A program made the position numbers and the translations under genes. A stretch of DNA of 16,811 nucleotides from Mageeibacillus sp. UBA6980 (GTDB taxonomy: Bacteria; Bacillota; Clostridia; Saccharofermentanales; Saccharofermentanaceae), in contig DJYK01000014.1 of the NCBI GenBank assembly GCA_002450095.1, positions 1-16,811 of the forward strand. The letters are read 5' to 3'. Each line of letters begins with the position of its first letter. Positions within the stretch are counted from its first letter, which is position 1. This document shows positions 1 to 6,814 of this stretch, piece by piece. Below the pieces are notes generated by a model. That model searched no databases. It was not told the DNA's origin and saw only the letters and a list, made by a program, of their open reading frames with translations.

Positions 1-19
1 CTTTTGCTTGACTAGTGCA

Positions 20-63
20 ATCAGCGTACCAAATCTCACAAAAAACAAAAATGGTACGTTGAT
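20..63. repeat. 12-bp imperfect inverted repeat just after the nuclease-like gene
   Basis: The left arm ATCAGCGTACCA (20-31) matches the reverse complement of the right arm TGGTACGTTGAT (52-63) at 11 of 12 positions. The 20-base loop is A-rich on this strand and so T-rich on the minus strand. The right arm touches the stop codon of the minus-strand gene at 63. It could be an unusual terminator, but the T-rich stretch is in the loop rather than after the hairpin. It could also be an operator or the end of a small mobile element. Nothing recognisable lies to its left within the window. Confidence 0.45.
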
Positions 64-719
64 CACCTGAACTTCTTCTCGATCAGACTGTCGAGGATGC
101 GGACGTCCAGCGGCTGAGCGCTCGTTTCCATGGTAGTGAACAGTTTATCGCCCAATGTCAGGCCGTTAAGAGCATAAGTCGACAGCTTCCTGACGTTATC
201 AACTGCATACTTGGGATCATCCAGCCTTCCGAGGTGCTCGTAGTAGATCTCTTCCCGGTCGCTCATCCTGAGGATCGTAAAATCCGGATGTACGACGACA
301 TTTCCGAAGTAAAGCGGACACTCATATTTGTAGGGGATTCCCTTCATATTCAGGTGATCCGCGATAATCTGCTCAGACTTCGACCGGACGCGCTCATTTC
401 TCATGGTTAAGTAAACGGGGATGTTGTCGCTGATCACACTATGCCGATACGGCTTCTTAAGCCACTTGCTGACATACTCGTCATCAGGTAAAACGATCGG
501 ACTGATGAGCGACTTTCTCTCCGGATTATATGTCCCGTAAAGCTGTTCAAACAACAGATCCGGGTACCGGTCAGTCGCATGCTTAAGCACCTTGTACTCC
601 GCTTCAGCCAGCCGCAACAAAGTTTCCAAATACTCTTTCTGCGCCAGTATCCTGATCAGCGGATCATTGCCGTGCAGGAGCGCCCCGTTTGAAGAGCGGT
701 TATCCGTTACGAGGATCCG
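63..719 (-). pseudogene. PD-(D/E)XK nuclease-like hypothetical protein, probably 5'-truncated
   Basis: This is the C-terminal part of a clostridial hypothetical family with a restriction-endonuclease-like core. In the longest reading frame (to 782) the motif residues are E137 in RSKSEQIIADHL, D167 in HPDFTIL and E182 in YYEHLG, the E...PD...ExxG pattern of PD-(D/E)XK nucleases. The preceding stretch LIRILAQKEYLETLL matches, from memory, the middle of the family, whose members carry further N-terminal sequence that is absent here. That frame opens at a TTG (780-782) with no ribosome binding site, and its first 20 codons run through the flotillin terminator, so it is not a credible start. No other in-frame ATG or GTG with a Shine-Dalgarno exists before the conserved part. 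A decapitated remnant is the best reading; an unseen non-canonical start is possible. DNA cleavage is inferred from the fold only and the substrate is unknown. Confidence 0.6.
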
Positions 720-721
720 GA

Positions 722-757
722 CAAAGAAAAACCGGCAGGCGCCAACTCCTGCCGGTC
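722..757 (-). terminator. Rho-independent terminator of the flotillin gene
   Basis: A perfect 9-bp stem, ACCGGCAGG (731-739) with CCTGCCGGT (748-756), has an 8-base loop and is followed on the minus strand by TTTTTCTTTGT. It lies 47 bases after the flotillin stop. Its position inside the longest nuclease frame argues against that frame's start. Confidence 0.9.
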
Positions 758-802
758 CGTTTATCCGAGGGCTCTTATTCAAGAGGTAAAGTGATTCGAT
801 AT

Positions 803-2317
803 TCAGCCCTCAGTTTTATTGTTCAATGCATCTGCCTTAAGTCCCAAGCCCGGCGCACCTGCAAGCTTTGTGCCTGCGAAGCTTCCGATCACGGATGAAA
901 GATCGATTCCGAGGCTGTCGCCTATACCGTCTATAGTCTGCTTGAAGGACTTCGTGATATCTTCGGTCATCTTAGCTGTATTCCCCTCACCATACATAGT
1001 AATGGAATCTATATTTGCCAAAGGCTTGGCAATAGCCTCTGCAACCAATGGGTACATCTTGCAAAGCATTTCTATTACAGCGGCCTCACCATACTTCTGC
1101 ATAGCTTCAGCCTTCTTATCGATACCGATCGCTTCGGCCTCCGCTTTCGCCCTAATAGCATCAGCCTCTGCCTCACCTTTCGCACGGATACCTTCAGCTT
1201 CCTTCTGCATCGCGATCAGATCGGCCTCAGCCTGGATCTTCTTGGCTTCGGCCTGCTGTGCCAGCTCATACTTACGGGCTTCTGCTTCCTTCTGCCTCTT
1301 AAAAAGCTCGACTTCTGCCATCTGCTGCTGACGATAACGCTCGGCATCCGCAGCCTTCTTGATCTCCGCATCGAGAGCCTGCTCTCTGACCTTCGCCTCC
1401 TTCATCTTAAGCTCGATCTCTTTTTCCTGCTTGGCAATATCAGCCTCGGAGTTCGCAACCTCAATGGACTTCCTTTGGGCCTGCTCCTGAATTTTGTACG
1501 CTGCGTCCGCCTCTGCCTGCTTCGTGTCCTGTATGACCTGAAGCTCGGATCTCTTAATAGACAGTTCGTTCTGCTTGATCGCGATCTCTGTCTCGGAAGA
1601 AACCTTCGCATCATTGGCTTCCTTCGCTGCCTCTGCCTGAGCGATTGCTACGTCCCTCTCGGCATTAGCCTTGGCAATGGAAGCAGTCTTCTGTATGGTT
1701 GCCATGTTGTCCTGACCTAAGGCAGTAATGAGGTCATTCTTATCCTCTACATGCTGGATATTGCAGGATATGATCTGGATACCCAGATTATTCATATCGA
1801 CCTGCGCCTTCTCCTGGACCTGATCACCGAAAGACTTTCTGTCATTGCAAAGCTCCTTCAAAGTAATGGTACCGATTATCTCACGCATATTACCCTGCAA
1901 AGAGTCGACAAGCTGCGCATTGATCTGCTCGGATTTCATATTGAGGAAATTCTTCATCGCGAGTTTTATACCCTCTTCATCCGTCCGGATCTGAACCTTC
2001 GCGACAGCGTCGATGTTAACACCGATAAAGTCTGCTGTAGGAACGAAGTCACCCGTCTTGATGTCGATAGATATCTGCTCGATCAAAAGCTCATCCTTCC
2101 TCTCAAGGAACGGGAGCTTCAGCCCCGCTTTACCGATTAAGATCTTCGGCTTCCTCTTAAGGCCTGTGATGATATAAGCCTTGTTCGGCGGAGCCTTAAC
2201 ATAGCTTGTCGCAATAATTATTACCAAAAGCAGAACTGTCAAAGCGATAAAGATTGCCGAGATGATAAATGTACCTTGAATAGCGGCAGGCACAACCGCA
2301 CCGACCATAAACTTCAT
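803..2317 (-). CDS. Flotillin family protein (SPFH/band 7), YuaG/FloT-like
   Basis: A 504-residue membrane scaffold protein of the flotillin family, close in length and layout to Bacillus subtilis FloT/YuaG. Flotillins organise membrane microdomains at the inner face of the cytoplasmic membrane. A hydrophobic segment spans about residues 11-39. The SPFH/band 7 region (about 40-220) includes GLKRKPKILIGKAGLKLPF and the downstream DFIGVNIDAVAKVQI. A long charged coiled coil rich in A-E-A repeats follows (about 200-420), as in eukaryotic and bacterial flotillins. The C-terminal about 80 residues are less charged. The start ATG has AGGAG at 2325-2329, seven bases away. A promoter lies at 2385-2412 and a strong terminator at 722-757, so it appears monocistronic. 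No NfeD/YuaF partner gene is adjacent, unlike the usual arrangement. Family assignment is very secure; the cellular cargo is not known. Confidence 0.95.
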   Translation of the reverse strand: MKFMVGAVVPAAIQGTFIISAIFIALTVLLLVIIIATSYVKAPPNKAYIITGLKRKPKILIGKAGLKLPFLERKDELLIEQISIDIKTGDFVPTADFIGVNIDAVAKVQIRTDEEGIKLAMKNFLNMKSEQINAQLVDSLQGNMREIIGTITLKELCNDRKSFGDQVQEKAQVDMNNLGIQIISCNIQHVEDKNDLITALGQDNMATIQKTASIAKANAERDVAIAQAEAAKEANDAKVSSETEIAIKQNELSIKRSELQVIQDTKQAEADAAYKIQEQAQRKSIEVANSEADIAKQEKEIELKMKEAKVREQALDAEIKKAADAERYRQQQMAEVELFKRQKEAEARKYELAQQAEAKKIQAEADLIAMQKEAEGIRAKGEAEADAIRAKAEAEAIGIDKKAEAMQKYGEAAVIEMLCKMYPLVAEAIAKPLANIDSITMYGEGNTAKMTEDITKSFKQTIDGIGDSLGIDLSSVIGSFAGTKLAGAPGLGLKADALNNKTEG

Positions 2318-2342
2318 AGTCTTTCTCCTATTCCTTATTCCA

Positions 2343-2378
2343 AATGTTTCCTATCCCAATGTTCCCGCGAGAAACATT
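2343..2378. repeat. Inverted repeat in the flotillin leader
   Basis: AATGTTTC (2343-2350) pairs perfectly with GAAACATT (2371-2378), 20 bases apart. On the minus strand a further copy-like GGAACATT (2359-2366) lies between them. The repeat covers the expected transcription start and 5' leader, a position suited to a repressor site or an mRNA hairpin. Function is inferred from position only. Confidence 0.4.
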
Positions 2379-2384
2379 ATTAAG

Positions 2385-2412
2385 ATATTACCACCCCGGG
2401 GGCGGGCGTCAA
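2385..2412 (-). promoter_or_regulatory. Promoter for the flotillin gene
   Basis: On the minus strand, -35 TTGACG (2407-2412), a 16-base spacer and -10 TAATAT (2385-2390) fit a housekeeping sigma-70/sigma-A promoter. The spacer is almost pure G/C and contains the 8-bp palindrome CCCCGGGG (2394-2401), unlike the AT-rich DNA around it. Confidence 0.65.
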
Positions 2413-2462
2413 TATAAATCGTATTTGAAAGAACCGATTTTACAATTCGGACATAATTGCCG

Positions 2463-3845
2463 TTATTTAACTATATTCTTTGCCCAAATGCCGCTTCTGA
2501 CCATAATCTCACCGATTATACATTTAATGATTTCAGCTAATTGGACTGAGAACATCATGATCGGTACGCTTACACCGGTATAACGGCTTAAGCAATATGC
2601 AAGAGGCACTACAATAAGCCAGGTATAGCCGCAGTCAAAAACCAGAGTAATAAAAGTATTGCCGCCGGAGCGGATTATGAAATATGAAGCATGCGTAAAG
2701 GCCATCAAAGGCATAACTATACCGGAGATGAATATAAGTGTCGTTGATAAAGCGCTGACCTCGTCCGTAATATTATATAGTTTTGGGAATAGAGGCGAGA
2801 GGAACATCATGATAATGCCGCAGACAACGCCGAAGAACACGGTAAGATCGCGCATCTTAACGGCATAGTCTTTGGCCGTGTCTATGTCGCCGGAGCCGAG
2901 CTTTTGCCCTACAACTATACCCACGGCCTCCCCCGTCGCTATAAATGCGACCGTAAGAAGATTCCAAAGTGTCGTCTCTATATTTACTGCCGCGACAGCA
3001 TCGAGACTCCTATAAGAGTAGCATTGGTTCAAAATCGTCATGCCAAGAGCCCATAAAGACTCGTTAGCCATCAAGGGCAGCGACTTTAACACAAACTGTG
3101 ATACAAGCGAGAGCGGCATGCGGAAACTTCGAAAAGCCCCAACAATAAACGGATTCTTCTCCGAGTGCGTTCCCGTGTAGATCATGAGCACAAGAAGCTC
3201 GACATATCTCGATATGACAGTCGCGATGGCAGCACCGTCCGCACCCATAGCGGGCAGTCCGCAAAGACCGTAAATAAGTATTGCATTTCCTACAAGATTA
3301 ACGAGGATCGCGGCCATAGTGGCGATCATAGGGACTTTGGTATTACCGGTGTCCTTCAACGTTCCTGCATATGCATAGCTCAATGCGATCGGGACAAGGC
3401 TCACGATGATGATATTGATGTAGGATACGCCGATCTCAAGAGTTTGGGCGGCATCCTCGGGTGTGCCGTCGCCCTCAAGAAAAAGCGACACAAGAGTCGG
3501 TGCCATAAGATAGTAGACAACGCCGCTTACGACGGCGAGTGCGACATTGGCGATCAGCTTAAACCTGAATGTGTCGCGGACGCCTTTGACATCACCCTTG
3601 CCATAATACTGCGCGGTAAAGATACCGACGCCTGCAGTGGCGCCGAACATCAGAAGCCAGAAGACGAACATAAGCTGATTCGCTATGGCTACACCCGATA
3701 TGGCATTCGTTCCGACGCGTCCGATCATCAGGTTATCAAGAAGGCTTACGAAGTTGGTAAGACCGTTCTGAACGATCATCGGAATAGTGATGGCGAGCAC
3801 CATCTTATAGAAGCTTTTTGTTCCTAATCTGTTCTTAATACTCAT
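2463..3845 (-). CDS. MATE family multidrug/metabolite efflux transporter
   Basis: A 460-residue integral membrane protein of the multi antimicrobial extrusion family, which exports cationic drugs or metabolites using Na+ or H+ gradients. The N-terminus MSIKNRLGTKSFYKMVLAIT leads into the typical first helix with IPMIVQNGLTNFVSLLDN and MIGRVGTNAISGVAIANQ. The second half repeats the fold from LKSLPLMANESLWALGMTIL, and about 12 helices can be counted, the normal number. Length is usual for the family. Its ATG lies 4 bases after the stop of the upstream hydrolase gene and has no clear Shine-Dalgarno, so translational coupling is likely. The two genes form one unit, suggesting the hydrolase acts on what the pump handles, though no substrate can be named. 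Only a weak hairpin with CCGA/TCGG arms (about 2433-2452) and a short T-rich tail follows the gene. Confidence 0.93.
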   Translation of the reverse strand: MSIKNRLGTKSFYKMVLAITIPMIVQNGLTNFVSLLDNLMIGRVGTNAISGVAIANQLMFVFWLLMFGATAGVGIFTAQYYGKGDVKGVRDTFRFKLIANVALAVVSGVVYYLMAPTLVSLFLEGDGTPEDAAQTLEIGVSYINIIIVSLVPIALSYAYAGTLKDTGNTKVPMIATMAAILVNLVGNAILIYGLCGLPAMGADGAAIATVISRYVELLVLMIYTGTHSEKNPFIVGAFRSFRMPLSLVSQFVLKSLPLMANESLWALGMTILNQCYSYRSLDAVAAVNIETTLWNLLTVAFIATGEAVGIVVGQKLGSGDIDTAKDYAVKMRDLTVFFGVVCGIIMMFLSPLFPKLYNITDEVSALSTTLIFISGIVMPLMAFTHASYFIIRSGGNTFITLVFDCGYTWLIVVPLAYCLSRYTGVSVPIMMFSVQLAEIIKCIIGEIMVRSGIWAKNIVK

Positions 3846-3849
3846 ACGA

Positions 3850-5427
3850 TCATTCTGACAGGAAGTCTCTTATTATGCCTGCAAACACGTCAGGATGCTG
3901 TCCCTGAGGAGAGTGACCGCAGCCTTCCATTGCAACATATGTAAGACCGTACTCATCTGCATATTCTTCGACCAATTCAGCCGGACAGTTCCAATCGCAT
4001 GAACCTGATATAAACAGGACAGGGACGCTGTATTCGCCTATCTCATACAAATTGAAATCCTTCATCTGCTCTTCAAGAGGGGCCTGAAGCTCACTGAAAC
4101 GAGTACCGCCCGCCATTGCATCCATCTCCAAAAAATACCATTCGGCGTCAGCGACACCCAACAACGGCGACGTAATGACCGCCATAGTGGAAACATCCGT
4201 CATGTCAGTCTGCGGGTGATAAACAGAAGTATATTCTCTTAAGGTCAACAGGTGCTCTATTGACATATCTGACATAAACGCTTCGTAAGCCGCTTCCATT
4301 TCAGATGTATCATCGCCCTTCTCCTTCGCGATACGGAGCGCATCCTCATACGAATAGATCTCTCCGTAGTAATCGGCCTCATTTATACATTGGCCGACAC
4401 CGATGTAATAAGATACCTTCTCCGGATGAGCCATTACATACGAGGAGCCGAGCATAGACCCGTATGAATGCCCGAGGATTATCACTTTATCCTGACCGAA
4501 TCTGTCACGGCAATAATCCACAAGTGCGTCAAGGTCATTAAGCTGCTGCTCATATGAAAGCGAAGCATTATCGGGATCCGTCTCCTCATTGCGGTAATAC
4601 GAGCGTCCGCAACCCGTCTCATCCCATGCTACGATCGTGTAATCATCAGCAAGGCAGTCCTGCCAACAATAATCAACAAAAGCCGTCGGCGAGCCCGGTC
4701 CTCCGTGAAGCGATATTATGACCGGATTATCTTCAGACGCGCCAAAGACATTAATATACCCTTCACTGCCGTCAAGCCGGACATATATCTGCTCATTCAC
4801 GCCGTTGCGGTAATCGTAAGCGCGCCTTATCTGCTTGGCATTACGGCCTCCGACAGCAAAAACGAAGAATCCTGCCACCGCGACAAGGATTACGATGCCG
4901 ATGCCCTTCAAAATGCCAAGAGCAATACGCACCGCAAGTTTCTTCACAGGCTTCTTGCCATAGACCTCACGTGCATGCTGAGAATGAATACCGATGTGAC
5001 CTATACCGAGGATCAAAGAGCCTGCTAACATCAGAATATTCCCGCCGTAGACTCCGAGAAGAAAGAAGGCGACCACGGGATAGGTCGCGAGCGCCAAAGG
5101 CATGCCGCAGAAGCCGCGGTAGAAGTCCTTCATCCCTTTTGAAGAGCGAAAGTAGCGGATCCATGCGATGTCGTAGAGCACCATGCAAAGCAAAGAGAGC
5201 CCGAGCACGATCAGCCAGAAATTCAGGCCCTTAACATTAAAGTCGGAAAACAGAAGCGCCACAGGTGTTACGATAAACTGTCCCGCACGCTCGAACATTA
5301 ATAATACCTTGTTCTCGTTTTGAGCGTACTTCTCATATCCCTCCGGCTTGTTCTTGGTCCATATGAAATTGGGGATAAGAAGCATTAAAAGCCATATCAA
5401 CCCTATATACGAGAATCCCAAATGCAT
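3850..5427 (-). CDS. Polytopic membrane domain fused to a prolyl-iminopeptidase-like alpha/beta hydrolase
   Basis: A 525-residue protein with two parts. Residues 1-190 hold six hydrophobic segments (about 5-23, 48-62, 70-90, 108-127, 129-147, 165-193). The first about 150 residues resemble a small clostridial membrane protein that I recall as free-standing. Residues about 215-525 are an alpha/beta hydrolase of the S33 type: oxyanion motif HGGPG (241-245), DETGCGRS near 269-276, nucleophile S321 in GHSYG, probable acid D478 in SGSCDW, and H505 in GHSP. Lys/Arg cluster in the loops after helices 1, 3 and 5, so the positive-inside rule puts the N-terminus and the hydrolase outside the cell. The frame extends upstream to 5598, but that part reads through a tRNA and its terminator. 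The ATG at 5427 has AAGGAG eight bases before it. It is coupled to the MATE gene. It could be an aminopeptidase, esterase or amide hydrolase. Confidence 0.9.
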   Translation of the reverse strand: MHLGFSYIGLIWLLMLLIPNFIWTKNKPEGYEKYAQNENKVLLMFERAGQFIVTPVALLFSDFNVKGLNFWLIVLGLSLLCMVLYDIAWIRYFRSSKGMKDFYRGFCGMPLALATYPVVAFFLLGVYGGNILMLAGSLILGIGHIGIHSQHAREVYGKKPVKKLAVRIALGILKGIGIVILVAVAGFFVFAVGGRNAKQIRRAYDYRNGVNEQIYVRLDGSEGYINVFGASEDNPVIISLHGGPGSPTAFVDYCWQDCLADDYTIVAWDETGCGRSYYRNEETDPDNASLSYEQQLNDLDALVDYCRDRFGQDKVIILGHSYGSMLGSSYVMAHPEKVSYYIGVGQCINEADYYGEIYSYEDALRIAKEKGDDTSEMEAAYEAFMSDMSIEHLLTLREYTSVYHPQTDMTDVSTMAVITSPLLGVADAEWYFLEMDAMAGGTRFSELQAPLEEQMKDFNLYEIGEYSVPVLFISGSCDWNCPAELVEEYADEYGLTYVAMEGCGHSPQGQHPDVFAGIIRDFLSE

Positions 5428-5471
5428 AACAATTACTCCTTTGTCTGATTCTATAAAGCAAACCGCTGTAT

Positions 5472-5502
5472 AAAAACAAAAAGCATCACTTATGTGATGC
5501 TT
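5472..5502 (-). terminator. Rho-independent terminator of tRNA-Ser
   Basis: A perfect 9-bp stem, AAGCATCAC and GTGATGCTT (5481-5489 and 5494-5502), has a 4-base loop and is followed on the minus strand by TTTGTTTTT. It separates the tRNA from the hydrolase-MATE unit. Read-through or a weak promoter here (TATAGA near 5450) would have to supply those genes. Confidence 0.9.
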
Positions 5503-5505
5503 CTG

Positions 5506-5596
5506 TGGCGGAGAAGGAGGGATTCGAACCCTCGCGCCACTTGCGCAGCCTAAAGCTTTAGCAAAGCCTCCCCTTCGGCCTCTTGGGTACTTCTCC
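5506..5596 (-). tRNA. tRNA-Ser (anticodon GCU)
   Basis: The minus strand folds as a class II tRNA. The acceptor stem is GGAGAAG (5590-5596) with CTTCTCC (5510-5516), discriminator G and encoded CCA (5506-5508). The anticodon stem AGGCT/AGCTT closes the seven-base loop TTGCTAA, giving anticodon GCT (serine, AGC/AGU codons). A long variable arm of the serine type follows, and the T arm is GAGGG-TTCGAAT-CCCTC. It is 91 nucleotides long. It is single, with its own promoter and terminator. Confidence 0.95.
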
Positions 5597-5624
5597 ATGC
5601 CGAACTTAATACTGTCGAGAGTTG

Positions 5625-5633
5625 ATTATATCA
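5625..5633 (-). promoter_or_regulatory. Extended -10 promoter of tRNA-Ser
   Basis: On the minus strand TGATATAAT combines a consensus -10 TATAAT (5625-5630) with an upstream TG, about 29 bases before the tRNA 5' end. No good -35 box is present at 17-18 bases (CTACAC or TCTACA). It lies back to back with the plus-strand promoter at 5638. Confidence 0.6.
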
Positions 5634-5637
5634 TATT

Positions 5638-5666
5638 TTGACAAACAGTGTAGAGTTTTTTATAAG
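5638..5666 (+). promoter_or_regulatory. Promoter of the YbiR-like permease gene
   Basis: A consensus -35 TTGACA (5638-5643), a 17-base spacer and -10 TATAAG (5661-5666) give a near-perfect sigma-A promoter. The expected start of transcription is near 5673, leaving a leader of about 17 bases. Confidence 0.8.
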
Positions 5667-5689
5667 TGGCAATTATTAACTGATGGTGT

Positions 5690-6814
5690 ATGATAAGTGC
5701 CGTGCGTGATTTGATCAAAAAAGATCCTGTATTGGTTATATCCGGGATACTGGCGGCAGTATCCTGTTTTATCGTGCCTCCGGACAGGGATTATATAGGG
5801 TACGTCAACTTCAGGGTGCTCGCGATCCTTACGGCACTTATGCTCGTCGTCGCGATACTCATCAGGATCGGCACTTTCGATTATCTGACCGACCGCCTCC
5901 TTCGAAGGCTCAAGTCTTTACGGGCCGTATCGCTCCTTCTGACTATGCTGTCGTTCTTCATGGCGATGCTGCTTACGAATGACGTTACTTTGGTGACTCT
6001 CGTCCCTTTCGCCATCGCGGTGCTTAAAAGCTTTGATGACAGAAAGAGCCTCATGTTCACCCTCATTCTTATGACGGTCGCAGCCAACCTCGGAAGCATG
6101 CTGACCCCCATAGGCAACCCTCAGAATCTGTATCTTTATACCAAATATGAGATGGACCTTGCCGGATTTATCAAACTGATGCTGCCCTACAGCACGCTGT
6201 CACTTATATTGACGGTAGCGGCGGTGATACTTCTTACCGGGAAGAAGGAGTCGGAATATAAACGAATCAAAGAGATCTCTGTCCCCTCCTTAAGCAAACT
6301 CATTATCTGCTTCGTGCTGTTCGTAATATGCGTACTCGCGGTAGCGGACATCATCAACTGGATCATAATGTTCGCAGTTGTAGCAGCCGTTGTCGCCATA
6401 ATCGACAGGAAAGCCTTTAAATATGTGGATTATGCGCTGCTTCTGACCTTTGTATTCTTTTTTATCCTGATAGGAAACATAGGAAGGATACCGGCGGTAT
6501 ATAACGAGCTCTCGAGGATAATATCTTACTCTCCCGTCCTTACCGCGGCGGCTTCTTCGCAGATAATAAGCAACGTCCCCGCGGCGATGCTCCTGTCAGC
6601 CTTTACGGATAACGGCAAGGCACTCGTGGTCGGAACCAACCTCGGCGGGCTCGGCACGATAATCGCGAGTATGGCGAGCCTTATCACCTACAGATTCTAT
6701 AACGGCATCAAAGATTCCGGCAAAAAGCAAGGTATGGGGTACCTTGCTTCATTTACCATAGTCAATGTGATCTTCCTGTCAGCGCTGCTTACGCTGTGGA
6801 TATTTATAGGTTAA
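5690..6814 (+). CDS. SLC13/ArsB-superfamily anion permease, YbiR-like
   Basis: A 374-residue inner membrane transporter of the ion transporter superfamily that includes CitMHS, ArsB and NhaD. It resembles E. coli YbiR in length and in the signature turns of both inverted repeats: MLLTNDVTLVTLVPFAI and GSMLTPIGNPQN in the first half, IISNVPAAMLL and GTNLGGLGTIIAS in the second. The asparagine-threonine and serine-asparagine-proline loops form the substrate and sodium sites in this superfamily. About ten to eleven helices are visible. The substrate is not known for YbiR either, so organic anion or oxyanion transport is the most that can be said. The ATG at 5690 is the only usable start, since an in-frame stop lies at 5681-5683, and the leader has only a poor GATGG as ribosome binding site. 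It has its own promoter and converges with the glucanase gene, sharing four bases. Confidence 0.88.
   Translation: MISAVRDLIKKDPVLVISGILAAVSCFIVPPDRDYIGYVNFRVLAILTALMLVVAILIRIGTFDYLTDRLLRRLKSLRAVSLLLTMLSFFMAMLLTNDVTLVTLVPFAIAVLKSFDDRKSLMFTLILMTVAANLGSMLTPIGNPQNLYLYTKYEMDLAGFIKLMLPYSTLSLILTVAAVILLTGKKESEYKRIKEISVPSLSKLIICFVLFVICVLAVADIINWIIMFAVVAAVVAIIDRKAFKYVDYALLLTFVFFFILIGNIGRIPAVYNELSRIISYSPVLTAAASSQIISNVPAAMLLSAFTDNGKALVVGTNLGGLGTIIASMASLITYRFYNGIKDSGKKQGMGYLASFTIVNVIFLSALLTLWIFIG

Noticed and set aside
2430..2455. Hairpin after the MATE gene with CCGA/TCGG arms as a terminator
   Set aside because: The stem is about 4 bp plus three A/T pairs after a mismatch, and the tail TTCTTTC is weak; too poor to list as a feature.
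5428..5598. N-terminal extension of the hydrolase frame by 57 codons
   Set aside because: It reads through tRNA-Ser, its encoded CCA and its terminator. The ATG at 5427 has a proper AAGGAG, and the protein then begins with a membrane helix.
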